Shown: one piece after another, positions 26,853 through 34,921 of the stretch | Layout of the letters: each line of letters starts with the position of its first letter | Numbering within the stretch: position 1 is the first letter of the stretch | Source of the DNA: Marinitenerispora sediminis | GTDB taxonomy: Bacteria > Actinomycetota > Actinomycetes > Streptosporangiales > Streptosporangiaceae | Direction: 5' to 3' | DNA length: 36,089 bases | Assembly: GCF_003336425.1 (NCBI RefSeq) | Contig: NZ_QEIO01000046.1 | Location: forward strand, 1-36,089 | The notes under the pieces: generated by a model | The model's input: the letters and a program-made list of their open reading frames with translations, nothing else | The model's database searches: none | What the model was told of the DNA's origin: nothing | Position numbers and translations under genes: made by a program

Positions 26853-26887
26853 CCGTCCCGGCCCTGTCGGTAGCAGGGCCGGGACGG
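26853..26887. terminator. Bidirectional terminator between convergent genes
   Basis: Perfect 14-bp stem CCGTCCCGGCCCTG (26853-26866) and CAGGGCCGGGACGG (26874-26887) with a 7-nt loop. It is placed between the converging SpoIIAB-like gene and the PEP-mutase-like gene. U-tracts are weak on both sides. Confidence 0.75.
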
Positions 26888-26898
26888 CAATCACGAAT

Positions 26899-27690
26899 CT
26901 ATCGCGAAGGAGCGGGCGGCAGCTTCCCTTCCCGCACACCCGCGACGAGCCCCGCGAGATGCTCCTCGACCGCCATGAACAGCCCCGGCCCGAAGCTCAC
27001 CCGGGCGACGCCCGCCGCAGCCAGGTCGGCGAGGGACACCGGGGACCCCGGTACCGCCGTCGCGTTGACCGGTGCCCCGATGCCCTCCACCAACGCGCGG
27101 ACCGTCTCCGCCGGCAGGTCGAAGGCGATCGGGTACACGCAGTCCGCGCCCGCCTCGACGTAGCGGCGCCCCCGCTCGATCGCCTCGGCCAGCCGCTCCT
27201 CGTATGTGCCGGTGCCGTGCAGGAAGACGTCCACCCGGGCGTTGAGGACCGCGTCCGGCGCCGCGGCTCGGAAGGCCGCGAGGAACTCCGCCTGGTCCGC
27301 CACCGGCGCCAGCTTCCCCGTGGCCGGGTCGGTGTCCTCCAGGTTGCAGCCGACCGCGCCGCTGGCGGCCAGCCGGTCGGCGATCTCCGCCGGCGGCAGG
27401 CCGTAGCCGCGCTCGATGTCCGCGGTGACCGGCACCGGCACGGCCCGTGCTATACGGGCCACCGCCGCGAACATTTCCTCGGCCGGGGTCTCCTCATGGT
27501 CGCCGTACCCCAGCGCCGGGGCGACGGCCGCGCTCGCGGTGGCGACCGCCGGGAACCCGGCGGAAACCACCGTGCGGGCGGAGGCGGCGTCCCACGCGTT
27601 GGGCAGCACCACCGGGTCGCCCGGGACGTGCAGGGCCCGAAGCGCGGCGGCCCGGTCCGCGACCGCCGCGCCGGTCGGGGACGCGCTCAT
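26899..27690 (-). CDS. Isocitrate lyase/PEP mutase superfamily protein
   Basis: 263-residue TIM-barrel enzyme of the PEP mutase/isocitrate lyase superfamily. Features: VVLPNAWDAASARTV (about 26-40), ADIERGYG (metal-binding Asp, about 89-96), NLEDTD (about 116-121) and NARVDVFL (about 147-154). The KKCGH signature loop of true isocitrate lyases is absent, so isocitrate cleavage is unlikely; a carboxy-phosphonoenolpyruvate or oxaloacetate-type C-C/C-P activity is possible. The substrate is unknown. ATG 27690-27688 overlaps the end of the AhpD-like gene by 4 nt (ATGA). Second gene of an operon divergent from a MocR regulator. Confidence 0.85.
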   Translation of the reverse strand: MSASPTGAAVADRAAALRALHVPGDPVVLPNAWDAASARTVVSAGFPAVATASAAVAPALGYGDHEETPAEEMFAAVARIARAVPVPVTADIERGYGLPPAEIADRLAASGAVGCNLEDTDPATGKLAPVADQAEFLAAFRAAAPDAVLNARVDVFLHGTGTYEERLAEAIERGRRYVEAGADCVYPIAFDLPAETVRALVEGIGAPVNATAVPGSPVSLADLAAAGVARVSFGPGLFMAVEEHLAGLVAGVREGKLPPAPSR

Positions 27691-28178
27691 CCGCGCGAGC
27701 GCGGCTGGTAGTCGCCCACGGTGACGCGCGCGGTGATCGCCAGCCGGTTCCACGTGTTGATCGTGGCCACGGCCCACGTCAGTGCGGCCAGCTCGGACTC
27801 GTCGAAGTGCCGGGCGGCCTCCTCGTAGACGTCGTCCTCCACACCGCCGTCCGCGATGAGGGTGACCGCCTCGGCGAACGCCAGCGCGGCGCGCTCCCGC
27901 GCCGTGAAGAACGGCGTCTCCCGCCACGCGTTCAGCGCGTGCATCCGCTGGTGGGTCTCGCCCTGCGCCTCCGCGTCCTTTGTGTGCATGTCCAGGCAGA
28001 ACGCGCAGCCGTTGATCTGCGAGGCCCGGATCTTCACCAGTTCCAGCAGCGAGGGCTCCAGGCCCAGGCCGTGCACCGTCTGCTCCAACTTCGCCATCGC
28101 CCGGTAGGCGGCGGCGGAGTGGCGGGCGATGTCGAGGCGCTGCGGGACCTCGACGGTCTCGTTCGTGATCGTGCTCAT
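27687..28178 (-). CDS. AhpD-like carboxymuconolactone decarboxylase family protein
   Basis: 163-residue helical protein with the redox CXXC-H signature of AhpD-like alkylhydroperoxidases: Cys58, Cys61, His65 in NGCAFCLDMH. Further family segments are LGLEPSLLELVKIRASQ (about 38-54) and TPFFTARERAALAFAEAVT (about 88-106). Predicted role: disulfide/peroxide-linked redox chemistry in the cytoplasm. ATG 28178-28176 lies 7 nt after a minus-strand TAGGGT (28191-28186) without a ribosome site, so the message is probably leaderless. It is translationally coupled to the PEP-mutase-like gene. Confidence 0.88.
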   Translation of the reverse strand: MSTITNETVEVPQRLDIARHSAAAYRAMAKLEQTVHGLGLEPSLLELVKIRASQINGCAFCLDMHTKDAEAQGETHQRMHALNAWRETPFFTARERAALAFAEAVTLIADGGVEDDVYEEAARHFDESELAALTWAVATINTWNRLAITARVTVGDYQPRSRG

Positions 28179-28185
28179 GTCTTCG

Positions 28186-28222
28186 ACCCTAGGCCGGAAT
28201 TGGCGGACTGCTATGGTCCAAT
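28186..28222. promoter_or_regulatory. Divergent leaderless promoters and MocR operator candidate
   Basis: Minus-strand -10 TAGGGT (28191-28186) serves the AhpD-like gene. Plus-strand -10 TATGGT (28212-28217) lies 8 nt before the mocR ATG. Between and over them is a dyad: ATTGG (28199-28203) with CCAAT (28218-28222), and GGAC (28205-28208) with GTCC (28216-28219). A regulator bound here would touch both promoters. Confidence 0.55.
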
Positions 28223-28225
28223 CCC

Positions 28226-29644
28226 ATGGTGATCGACTGGGCCACTTCCGGCGTCGACCTGCTCGTCGACGTCGACCCCGCCGACCGGGGGCGCCGTGCC
28301 GGGCTGGAGCGGGCGCTGCGGGCCGCCATCCGCGACGGCCGGCTGGCCCCTGGTACCCGGCTGCCCGCCAGCCGGACGCTCGCCGGGGAGCTCGGTGTCG
28401 CGCGGGGCACGGTCACCGCGGCCTACGAGCAGCTGGTCGCGGAGGGGTACCTGTCCGCCCGGCGCGGGTCCGGCACGGTCGTCGCCGAACTGCCCGCGAG
28501 CCGCATTCCGGACCGCGGTGCGGCGGGTGATACGGGCCCGGTCCCGCGCCCCCGCCATGACATGCGGCCGGGACGTCCGGACCTCTCGGCGTTCCCCGTC
28601 GAGGCGTGGCTGCGCGCGGCCCGCCGGGTGCTGCCCCGGATGGAAGTGGCGGCGTTCGCCCTCGGCGACCCGCGGGGGCACCCGGCCCTGCGTGCGGACC
28701 TCGCCGAGTACCTGGGCCGGACGCGGGGCGTGCTGGCCGACCCCGAGTCGATCGTGGTCACCAACGGCTTCATACAGGGCATCGGACTGCTCGCCCGCGT
28801 GCTGCACGAGTCCGGGCGGAGCGTCGTCGCGATGGAGGACCCCTGCTACCCGTTCCACCGCGAGGCGGTGCGCCGGGCCGGGCCGTCGGTCGTGCCGCTG
28901 TCGGTGGACGCGCAGGGCGCCTCCGGCCAGGTGCCGGAGGGCGCGGGCGCGGCCGTGGTGACGCCGGCCCACCAGGTCGTCCTGGGCATGGTGCTGGCGC
29001 CCGAGCGCCGCCGCGCACTGGTCACCTGGGCGAGTTCGGCGGACGGCCTGATCGTGGAGGACGACTACGACGGGGAGTTCCGGTACGACAGGCAGCCGGT
29101 GGGCGCGCTGCAGCAGATGTCGCCCGAGCACGTCGCCTACCTCGGCACGGCGTCCAAGACGCTCGCACCCGGGCTCCGCCTGGGGTGGATGGTCCTGCCG
29201 CGGCGGTTCGTCGAGCCGGTGGCGGAGGCCAAGTTCTACGCCGACTCCCAGACCGACATCATCGGCCAACTGGTGCTCGCGGATCTGATCCGCGGCCACG
29301 ACTACGACCGGCACGTCCGGGCGCAGCGGCTCCGCTACCGGCGCCGCCGCGACGAACTCCTCCGCCGGCTCGCCCGGGAGGTGCCCGAGGTGCGGGTGCG
29401 GGGAGCGGCGGCCGGCCTGCAACTGATGCTGGAGCTGCCGCCCGGCGGCCCGTCGGAGACCGAGGTGACGGACCGAGCGGCGGCGCGCGGCCTGCTCATC
29501 GTTCCGGTGGGCGCCACCTGGCAGGCGCCGAACCCGGACCGGCGCCCGAGCATCGGAGTGGGCTACGCCACTCCGCCGGACCACGGCTACCCGGCAGCGC
29601 TGGACGCCCTGGTCGCGACGCTGCGCGAGGCACTGGACGCCTGA
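28226..29644 (+). CDS. MocR/PdxR-type GntR-aminotransferase regulator
   Basis: 472-residue transcription factor with an N-terminal GntR winged helix (about residues 20-88: GLERALRAAIRDGRLAPGTR, then SRTLAGELGVARGTVTAAYE) and a C-terminal fold-type I aminotransferase domain. The PLP lysine is Lys311 in GTASKTLAPGLRLGW, and the PLP-ring Asp is in EDDYDGEFRY (about 277-286). MocR regulators sense PLP or amino compounds and usually control a divergent neighbour, here the AhpD-like/PEP-mutase-like pair. ATG 28226 is 8 nt after TATGGT with no ribosome site, so probably leaderless. It resembles PdxR, but no pdxS/pdxT genes are in the window. Confidence 0.92.
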   Translation: MVIDWATSGVDLLVDVDPADRGRRAGLERALRAAIRDGRLAPGTRLPASRTLAGELGVARGTVTAAYEQLVAEGYLSARRGSGTVVAELPASRIPDRGAAGDTGPVPRPRHDMRPGRPDLSAFPVEAWLRAARRVLPRMEVAAFALGDPRGHPALRADLAEYLGRTRGVLADPESIVVTNGFIQGIGLLARVLHESGRSVVAMEDPCYPFHREAVRRAGPSVVPLSVDAQGASGQVPEGAGAAVVTPAHQVVLGMVLAPERRRALVTWASSADGLIVEDDYDGEFRYDRQPVGALQQMSPEHVAYLGTASKTLAPGLRLGWMVLPRRFVEPVAEAKFYADSQTDIIGQLVLADLIRGHDYDRHVRAQRLRYRRRRDELLRRLAREVPEVRVRGAAAGLQLMLELPPGGPSETEVTDRAAARGLLIVPVGATWQAPNPDRRPSIGVGYATPPDHGYPAALDALVATLREALDA

Positions 29645-29658
29645 CAGCCGCTGCCCGG

Positions 29659-29692
29659 GCCGTCCGCCGGCGCCGTCGCGGGTGCGGACGGC
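29659..29692 (+). terminator. Hairpin after the mocR gene
   Basis: Perfect 9-bp arms GCCGTCCGC (29659-29667) and GCGGACGGC (29684-29692), 16-nt loop, 15 nt after the mocR stop. No U-tract. Confidence 0.5.
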
Positions 29693-29777
29693 GAGTTCCG
29701 TCCTCGCACGTCCACTCCTCCGGGCTCAGGCGTTCCGGGTAATCGCGCCCCGCCCGCCGCGCCGGGCTTCCCGGCCG

Positions 29778-29801
29778 GCCACCTGGCGATGTCCAGGTGG
29801 C
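29778..29801. terminator. Hairpin between convergent mocR and menA
   Basis: Perfect 9-bp arms GCCACCTGG (29778-29786) and CCAGGTGGC (29793-29801) with the 6-nt loop CGATGT. Placed in the 269-nt convergent gap, about 110 nt past the end of menA, so it could stop menA transcripts. No other feature is seen in the gap. Confidence 0.5.
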
Positions 29802-29913
29802 GCTGGTCCGTGGCACCCCGGGGAAGGGGAGAAGTCGGGAATCTGAAGGATGGCGAGAGAGCCGCGAGATGTCCGATTTGTGATCTACGTCGTACAGGAG
29901 GTGGCGATCCCGC

Positions 29914-30783
29914 CTACCCCAGCGCGAGACCCACCGTGAACAGCACCCCGAACGCCAGCTGCATCTTCCCCGTCTCACCGAGGCCCAGCACCAGGTCGCG
30001 GCCCTGCTGGCCGCCCGCCACCCGCCGGAGCGGTCGGAGCGCCAGCGGGACGGCGAGCAGTGCCAGCAGAGTCCACGGGTTGGCCACCGCCATGGCGGCC
30101 GCGATCGCGAAGGCGGCGGCCACGCACCCGATGTAGAGCCGCCGGGTGGCGGCCTCGCCCAGGACGACCGCCAGGGTCCGCTTGCCGGTCCGGGAGTCGG
30201 TGGGGATGTCGCGCAGGTTGTTGATCACCAGCACCGAGCAGGACAGCAGCCCGGCCGCGACCGCGGCGGCCCAGCCCTGCCAGGGAGCCGCACCCACCTG
30301 GACGAAGACGGTGCCGACCACCGCGACCAGGCCGAAGAACACGAAGACCGCGACCTCGCCAAGCGCGTGGTAGCCGTACGGGTTCTTCCCGCCGGTGTAG
30401 AACCACGCGGCCATGATCGCCGCCGCGCCCACCAGGAGCAGCCACCACGCGGAGGTCAGCGCCACCACCAGGCCGGCCACCGCCGCCACCGCGAAGCACG
30501 CCCACGCCGCGACCAGGACCTGACGCGGCGCGGCGAGCCGGGTGGCCGTGAGCCGGGTGGGCCCGACGCGCTCGGCGTCGGTGCCGCGCACGCCGTCGCT
30601 GTAGTCGTTGGCGTAGTTGACACCGATCTGCAGGGCCAGCGCCACCACCATGGCCAGCGCCGCCTTCCACCACACGGCGGCGTCCGCGCCGAGGGCGACA
30701 CCCGTCCCGATCGCCACGGGGACGATCGAGTTCGGCAGCGTGCGCGGGCGGGCGCCCGCGACCCACTCGGGGACCGTGGCCAC
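29914..30783 (-). CDS. menA: 1,4-dihydroxy-2-naphthoate polyprenyltransferase MenA
   Basis: 289-residue UbiA-family integral membrane enzyme that attaches a polyprenyl tail to dihydroxynaphthoate in menaquinone synthesis. The N-terminus WVAGARPRTLPNSIVPVAIG is typical. The first Asp-rich motif is NDYSDG (Asn59, Asp60, Asp63) and the second DIPTDSRTGKRTLA (Asp192, Asp196). About eight or nine hydrophobic helices separate them. GTG 30783-30781 follows GAAGGAAC (complement of 30788-30795). It stands alone: no other men genes are in the window. Confidence 0.93.
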   Translation of the reverse strand: MATVPEWVAGARPRTLPNSIVPVAIGTGVALGADAAVWWKAALAMVVALALQIGVNYANDYSDGVRGTDAERVGPTRLTATRLAAPRQVLVAAWACFAVAAVAGLVVALTSAWWLLLVGAAAIMAAWFYTGGKNPYGYHALGEVAVFVFFGLVAVVGTVFVQVGAAPWQGWAAAVAAGLLSCSVLVINNLRDIPTDSRTGKRTLAVVLGEAATRRLYIGCVAAAFAIAAAMAVANPWTLLALLAVPLALRPLRRVAGGQQGRDLVLGLGETGKMQLAFGVLFTVGLALG

Positions 30784-30898
30784 GCGGGTTCCTTCTTTCC
30801 ACCGGCGGTCCCGGCGCGGCCGCGCCGGGACCGGTTGCTCTCGTTTCGTCCCACCGTATCGCCGCGCGGAACGGCGACCGCGGGCGGGCGGCGCGGTG

Positions 30899-31441
30899 TC
30901 AGCCGCCGATCGCGGCGTGCAGCCGGACCATGGGAACCGGCACACCCAGGTCGAGTTCGCGGCGTGCTCCGTCGGGCCGCCAGCCCGCCGCCTCGACGAA
31001 CGCGCGCAGCGGGTTGCCGGCCTCCAGCACCCACACGTGGACGGTGCGGAACCCGTCCTCCAGCAGGTGGTCCACCGCCGCGTTGAGCAGCCGGCTGCCA
31101 TGCCCCCGGCCGACATGGTCGCGGTGGACGTGCAGCGCGTAGATCTCGGCGTCCGTGCCGGGCCACCGGTCCGGGTCCTCGGCCGGGCCGACGGCGGCGA
31201 AGCCGACCACCGCGCGGTCGTCCGTGGCGACCAGCAGCCGGTGCCGCGAGCTGGGCGGCCGCTCGACCGCCGTGTGCCACTGCTCGCGGAACCGCGCTCC
31301 GGCCTCCTCGCCGGTCAGCTCGGCGAGCACCGGTGCGGGCAGCAGGTCGCCGTACAGGTCCCGCCACGCGGCGACCTGGATCGCCACGACGGTCTCGACG
31401 TCCTCACCCCGCGCGGACCGGACAAAACGCTGTGTCGACAC
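30899..31441 (-). CDS. GNAT family N-acetyltransferase
   Basis: 180-residue GNAT enzyme of unknown substrate. The acetyl-CoA loop is VHRDHVGRGHGSRLL (about 105-119), preceded by EIYALHV (beta-4) and followed by VWVLEAGNPLRAFVEAAGW (about 138-156). The N-terminal RSARGEDVETVVAIQVAAWRDLYG is a common opening of this subgroup. GTG 31441-31439 has a purine-rich GTGGGGG upstream on the minus strand; longer frames upstream overlap likely non-coding sequence. It lies 115 nt upstream of menA on the same strand, probably as a separate unit. Confidence 0.87.
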   Translation of the reverse strand: MSTQRFVRSARGEDVETVVAIQVAAWRDLYGDLLPAPVLAELTGEEAGARFREQWHTAVERPPSSRHRLLVATDDRAVVGFAAVGPAEDPDRWPGTDAEIYALHVHRDHVGRGHGSRLLNAAVDHLLEDGFRTVHVWVLEAGNPLRAFVEAAGWRPDGARRELDLGVPVPMVRLHAAIGG

Positions 31442-31650
31442 GTGGACGCCCCCACTCGCTGGCCGGCGGACTCCGGCTCCCTCCCCGCATCGTGGCAGTG
31501 CCGGGACCGGTTCCCAAATCCGCGCACCGGCGCGGCTCCCCACACGCCCTCGGCGGAGGCGGACCTCCCCTCCGTGATGCCCCGGAGATTTCCCCCATCC
31601 GCTTCGCCGCGACTTTCTCGCGGGCCGGGCCGCGTGGGAGCATCGAGATC

Positions 31651-32028
31651 GTGAGCATCATTATTCGAATCATCGTGAACGCGGTCGCCCTGTGGGCGGC
31701 GGTGCTGCTCGTCAACGGGATCGAGGTCACCACCAGCTCCCTCGTAGGCCAGATCGCCGTGTACCTGGTCGTCGGCGCGATCTTCGGCGTGGTGAACGCC
31801 GTCATCAAGCCGATCGTCAAGACGGTGGGATGCGCCTTCTACGTCCTCACCCTGGGCCTGATCGCGCTCGTCGTGAACGCGCTGCTGCTCATGCTCACGG
31901 GGTGGCTGGCCGGGCTGCTGAACATCCCGTTCAGCATCGACGGCTTCTGGCCGGCCTTCTGGGGCGCCATCATCATCGCGGTGGTGAGCTGGCTACTCAG
32001 CCTCTTCGTCGGCGGCAACGACGACTGA
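31651..32028 (+). CDS. Phage-holin-family small membrane protein (YvlD-like)
   Basis: 125-residue protein with four hydrophobic segments: IIIRIIVNAVALWAAVLLV (about 3-21), VGQIAVYLVVGAIFGVVNAV (about 32-51), YVLTLGLIALVVNALLLML (about 64-82) and WGAIIIAVVSWLLSLFV (about 105-121). The motif NAVIKPIVK between helices 2 and 3 marks the Phage_holin_4_2/YvlD family. These are common chromosomal genes, and phage origin is not implied; the function is unknown. GTG 31651 has GGGAG (31636-31640) at a long 10-nt spacing. It ends before the repeat/hairpin region upstream of dapA. Confidence 0.88.
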   Translation: MSIIIRIIVNAVALWAAVLLVNGIEVTTSSLVGQIAVYLVVGAIFGVVNAVIKPIVKTVGCAFYVLTLGLIALVVNALLLMLTGWLAGLLNIPFSIDGFWPAFWGAIIIAVVSWLLSLFVGGNDD

Positions 32029-32052
32029 TCGGTGTGCGGCGCACGGCACCGG

Positions 32053-32125
32053 CCTCCCGTGGCGAGCGAGCCGCTCGCCCTTCGCGCCACGGGAGGGGTG
32101 CTTCCCGTTCATGCGCCACGGGAGG
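32053..32125 (+). repeat. Hairpin arm with two alternative partners before dapA
   Basis: CCTCCCGTGGCG (32053-32064) is perfectly complementary to CGCCACGGGAGG at 32085-32096 and again at 32114-32125. The two right arms are direct copies (13 bp with the preceding G, 32084-32096 and 32113-32125). In RNA the left arm can pair with only one. The first fold also has an inner GAGCG/CGCTC stem. Probably the end of the holin-family transcript; the dapA promoter lies further downstream. Confidence 0.7.
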
Positions 32126-32174
32126 CTGCCCGCCCTGACCGGGGCGCTTGGCGCCGTTCGTCCGCCATTCGCGG

Positions 32175-32180
32175 TACCGT
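32175..32180 (+). promoter_or_regulatory. -10 element for a leaderless dapA transcript
   Basis: TACCGT (TANNNT) ends 7 nt before ATG 32188; no Shine-Dalgarno is present. No clear -35. Confidence 0.55.
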
Positions 32181-32187
32181 TTGCAGC

Positions 32188-33165
32188 ATGGTAGGCAGCA
32201 CTACGCCGAACGCGCCTTTCGGCCAGATGTTGACCGCGATGGTCACGCCCATGCACGAGAACGGCGACGTCGACTACGACGGCGCCGCCCGACTCGCCAC
32301 ATATCTGGTCGACGAGCAGCGCAACGACGGCCTCGTCGTCAACGGCACCACCGGCGAGTCGCCGACGACGAGCGACGACGAGAAAGACCGGCTGCTGCGC
32401 TCCGTCGTCGAGGCGGTCGGTGACCGCGCCACCATCGTGGCCGGGGTGGGAACCAACGACACCCGGCACAGCATCGAACTCGCCCGAGCGGCCGAACGCG
32501 CCGGAGCGCACGGCCTGCTTACGGTGACCCCGTATTACAACAAGCCGCCCCAGGAGGGGCTGCTCCGCCACTTCACGGCCATCGCCGACGCCACCGGGCT
32601 GCCGGTGATGCTCTACGACATCCCGGGACGCACGGGCGTGCCCATCGCCTCCGAGACCCTGGTCCGGCTGGCCGAGCACCCGCGCATCATCGCGAACAAG
32701 GACGCCAAGGACGACCTCGGCGCGAGTTCCTGGGTCATGGAGCGCACCGGCCTCGCCTACTACTGCGGCTCCGACATGCTGAACCTGCCGATGCTGTCCA
32801 TCGGCGCGGCCGGGTTCGTCAGCGTCGTCGGGCACATCGTCGGTGCCGACCTGCACGAACTCATCGACGCCTACCACGGAGGCGACGTCACCCGCGCGCT
32901 GGCGATCCACCGCCGGCTGACCCCGGTCTACACCGGGATCTTCCGCACGCAGGGCGTCATCACCACCAAGGCCGTGCTCAACATGTTCGGCCTGCCCGGG
33001 GGAGCGGTGCGCACACCGCTCGCCGACGCGTCGTTCGAGCTCCAGGCGCTGCTGCGGGAGGACCTCGCGGCCGCCGGCGTCAAGGGGCCGATCGGGCTCG
33101 CGCCGCACCAGGCGGTGCCGGCGAGCGCCGTGGGAGTGGAACGGTTGACGGAAGGATCCGCATGA
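32188..33165 (+). CDS. dapA: 4-hydroxy-tetrahydrodipicolinate synthase
   Basis: 325-residue TIM-barrel aldolase condensing pyruvate and aspartate semialdehyde, the first step to diaminopimelate and lysine. GTTGESPT (about 54-61) binds pyruvate; Tyr117 is in PYYNKP; the Schiff-base Lys is Lys171 in ANKDAKDD; DIPGRTG carries the conserved Arg. The C-terminus is ~15 residues longer than usual (PASAVGVERLTEGSA). ATG 32188 matches the family N-terminus (FGQMLTAMVTPM) and appears leaderless. The stop overlaps the RNase J start (ATGA), so the two are coupled. Confidence 0.96.
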   Translation: MVGSTTPNAPFGQMLTAMVTPMHENGDVDYDGAARLATYLVDEQRNDGLVVNGTTGESPTTSDDEKDRLLRSVVEAVGDRATIVAGVGTNDTRHSIELARAAERAGAHGLLTVTPYYNKPPQEGLLRHFTAIADATGLPVMLYDIPGRTGVPIASETLVRLAEHPRIIANKDAKDDLGASSWVMERTGLAYYCGSDMLNLPMLSIGAAGFVSVVGHIVGADLHELIDAYHGGDVTRALAIHRRLTPVYTGIFRTQGVITTKAVLNMFGLPGGAVRTPLADASFELQALLREDLAAAGVKGPIGLAPHQAVPASAVGVERLTEGSA

Positions 33166-34847
33166 GCCACCCACACCCAGAACTCGGCCCCCCGCCTCCG
33201 CTGCCCGCGGGCGCGCTGAGGATCGTCCCCCTCGGCGGCCTCGGGGAGATCGGCCGCAACATGACGGTCTTCGAGTACGACGGCCGGCTGCTGATCATCG
33301 ACTGCGGCGTGCTGTTCCCGGAGGAGGAGCAGCCGGGGGTGGACCTGATCCTGCCGGACTTCGACCACATCCGGGACCGGCTGGACGATGTCGAGGCGCT
33401 GGTCCTCACGCACGGCCACGAGGACCACATCGGCGCGGTGCCGTTCCTGCTGCGCGAGCGCCCCGACATCCCGCTGGTGGGCTCGCGGCTCACCCTCGCG
33501 CTGGTCTCCGCCAAGCTCGGCGAGCACCGCATCAAGCCGGAGCTCGTGCAGGTGGCCGAGGGCGAGCGGCACCGCTTCGGCGTGTTCGACTGCGAGTTCT
33601 TCGCGGTCAACCACTCGATCCCCGACGCACTCGCTGTGGGCGTCCGGACCCCCGGCGGCTCGCTGCTGCACACCGGCGACTTCAAGATGGACCAGCTGCC
33701 GCTGGACGGCCGGCTGACCGACCTCGCCGGGTTCGCGCGCTTCGGCGACGAGGGCGTGGACCTGCTGCTGTCCGACTCCACCAACGCCGAGGTCCCCGGC
33801 TTCGTCACCCACGAGCGCGACATCTCCGGGGTCATCGACAAGGTGTTCGGCCAGGCCGGGCAGCGCATCATCGTGGCCTGCTTCGCCTCCCACATCCACC
33901 GCGTGCAGCAGGTGCTCGACGCCGCGCAGGAGCACGGCCGCAAGGTGGCCTTCGTCGGCAGGTCCATGGTGCGCAACATGAACATCGCGCGCGACCTCGG
34001 CTACCTCCGCGTCCCCGGCGGCCTGCTGGTGGACGTCAAGGAGCTGGACGCCATGGCTCCCAACGAGGCGGTGCTCATCTCCACCGGCTCGCAGGGCGAG
34101 CCCATGTCGGCGCTCACCCGCATGGCCAACCGCGACCACCAGATCCGCATCGAGCCGGGCGACACCGTGGTGCTCGCGTCCTCGCTGATCCCGGGCAACG
34201 AGAACTCCGTGAACCGGGTCATCAACGGCCTGACCCGCTGGGGCGCCAAGGTCGTGCACAAGGGCAACGCGCTCGTGCACGTCTCGGGGCACGCGCCGGC
34301 CGGCGAGCTGCTGTACGTGCTCAACATGGTGCGGCCGCGCAACTTCATGCCGGTGCACGGCGAGTGGCGGCACCTGCGGGCCCACGCTCAGCTCGCCACC
34401 CTCACCGGTGTGCCCGAGAAGCGCGTGGTGATCGCCGAGGACGGGGTCGTGGTCGACCTCGTGGACGGCAAGGCGTCGATCGTGGGCGCCATCCCCGCCG
34501 GGTACGTCTACGTGGACGGCGCCTCGGTGGGCGACGTCACCGAGTCCGCGCTGAAGGACCGCCGGATCCTCGGTGAGGAGGGGTTCATCTCCGTCATCGT
34601 GGCGGTCGACTCCTCCTCCGGCAAGCTCGTCGGGGAGCCGCAGATCCACACCCGCGGGTCGGGGATCGACGTGGACGCCTACGACGAGGTGGTCCCGAAG
34701 ATCCAGGACGCGCTGGAGCGCGCCGCCGCCGACGGCATCAACGACGTCGCGCAGCTGCGCCAGCTGGTGCGCCGCTCCATGGGCCGCTGGGTGAACGAGA
34801 CCTACCGCCGCCGGCCGATGATCGTCCCGGTCGTGCTGGAGGTCTGA
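33162..34847 (+). CDS. rnj: Ribonuclease J
   Basis: 561-residue metallo-beta-lactamase/beta-CASP ribonuclease with 5'-3' exo- and endonuclease activity in mRNA decay and rRNA maturation. The zinc motif is HGHEDH (His84-His89); HSIPDALAV, HTGDFK and SDSTNAEVPG follow in order. The beta-CASP part has ACFASHIHRVQQV, and the C-terminal His motif is HVSGHAPAGEL, then MPVHGEWRHL. The C-terminal domain (about 450-561) is complete. ATG 33162 overlaps dapA by 4 nt, a conserved actinobacterial arrangement. The 23-bp tandem repeat lies 75 nt after the stop. Confidence 0.97.
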   Translation: MSHPHPELGPPPPLPAGALRIVPLGGLGEIGRNMTVFEYDGRLLIIDCGVLFPEEEQPGVDLILPDFDHIRDRLDDVEALVLTHGHEDHIGAVPFLLRERPDIPLVGSRLTLALVSAKLGEHRIKPELVQVAEGERHRFGVFDCEFFAVNHSIPDALAVGVRTPGGSLLHTGDFKMDQLPLDGRLTDLAGFARFGDEGVDLLLSDSTNAEVPGFVTHERDISGVIDKVFGQAGQRIIVACFASHIHRVQQVLDAAQEHGRKVAFVGRSMVRNMNIARDLGYLRVPGGLLVDVKELDAMAPNEAVLISTGSQGEPMSALTRMANRDHQIRIEPGDTVVLASSLIPGNENSVNRVINGLTRWGAKVVHKGNALVHVSGHAPAGELLYVLNMVRPRNFMPVHGEWRHLRAHAQLATLTGVPEKRVVIAEDGVVVDLVDGKASIVGAIPAGYVYVDGASVGDVTESALKDRRILGEEGFISVIVAVDSSSGKLVGEPQIHTRGSGIDVDAYDEVVPKIQDALERAAADGINDVAQLRQLVRRSMGRWVNETYRRRPMIVPVVLEV

Positions 34848-34921
34848 CCGGGGCACCGGGGGCGTGGTCCGCTGTCCCGCGCCGCATGCGCGCGGGCGGG
34901 ATGGCGTGTGTTCTTGCCATT

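Noticed and set aside
26899-27690. True isocitrate lyase (aceA)
   Set aside because: The KKCGH catalytic loop is missing and the protein is far shorter than isocitrate lyases.
28226-29644. A plain aminotransferase
   Set aside because: The GntR winged helix at the N-terminus and the divergent operator identify a MocR-type regulator.
31651-32028. Prophage remnant suggested by the holin-family protein
   Set aside because: YvlD/Phage_holin_4_2 proteins are ordinary chromosomal membrane proteins; no other phage gene, integrase or att site is present.
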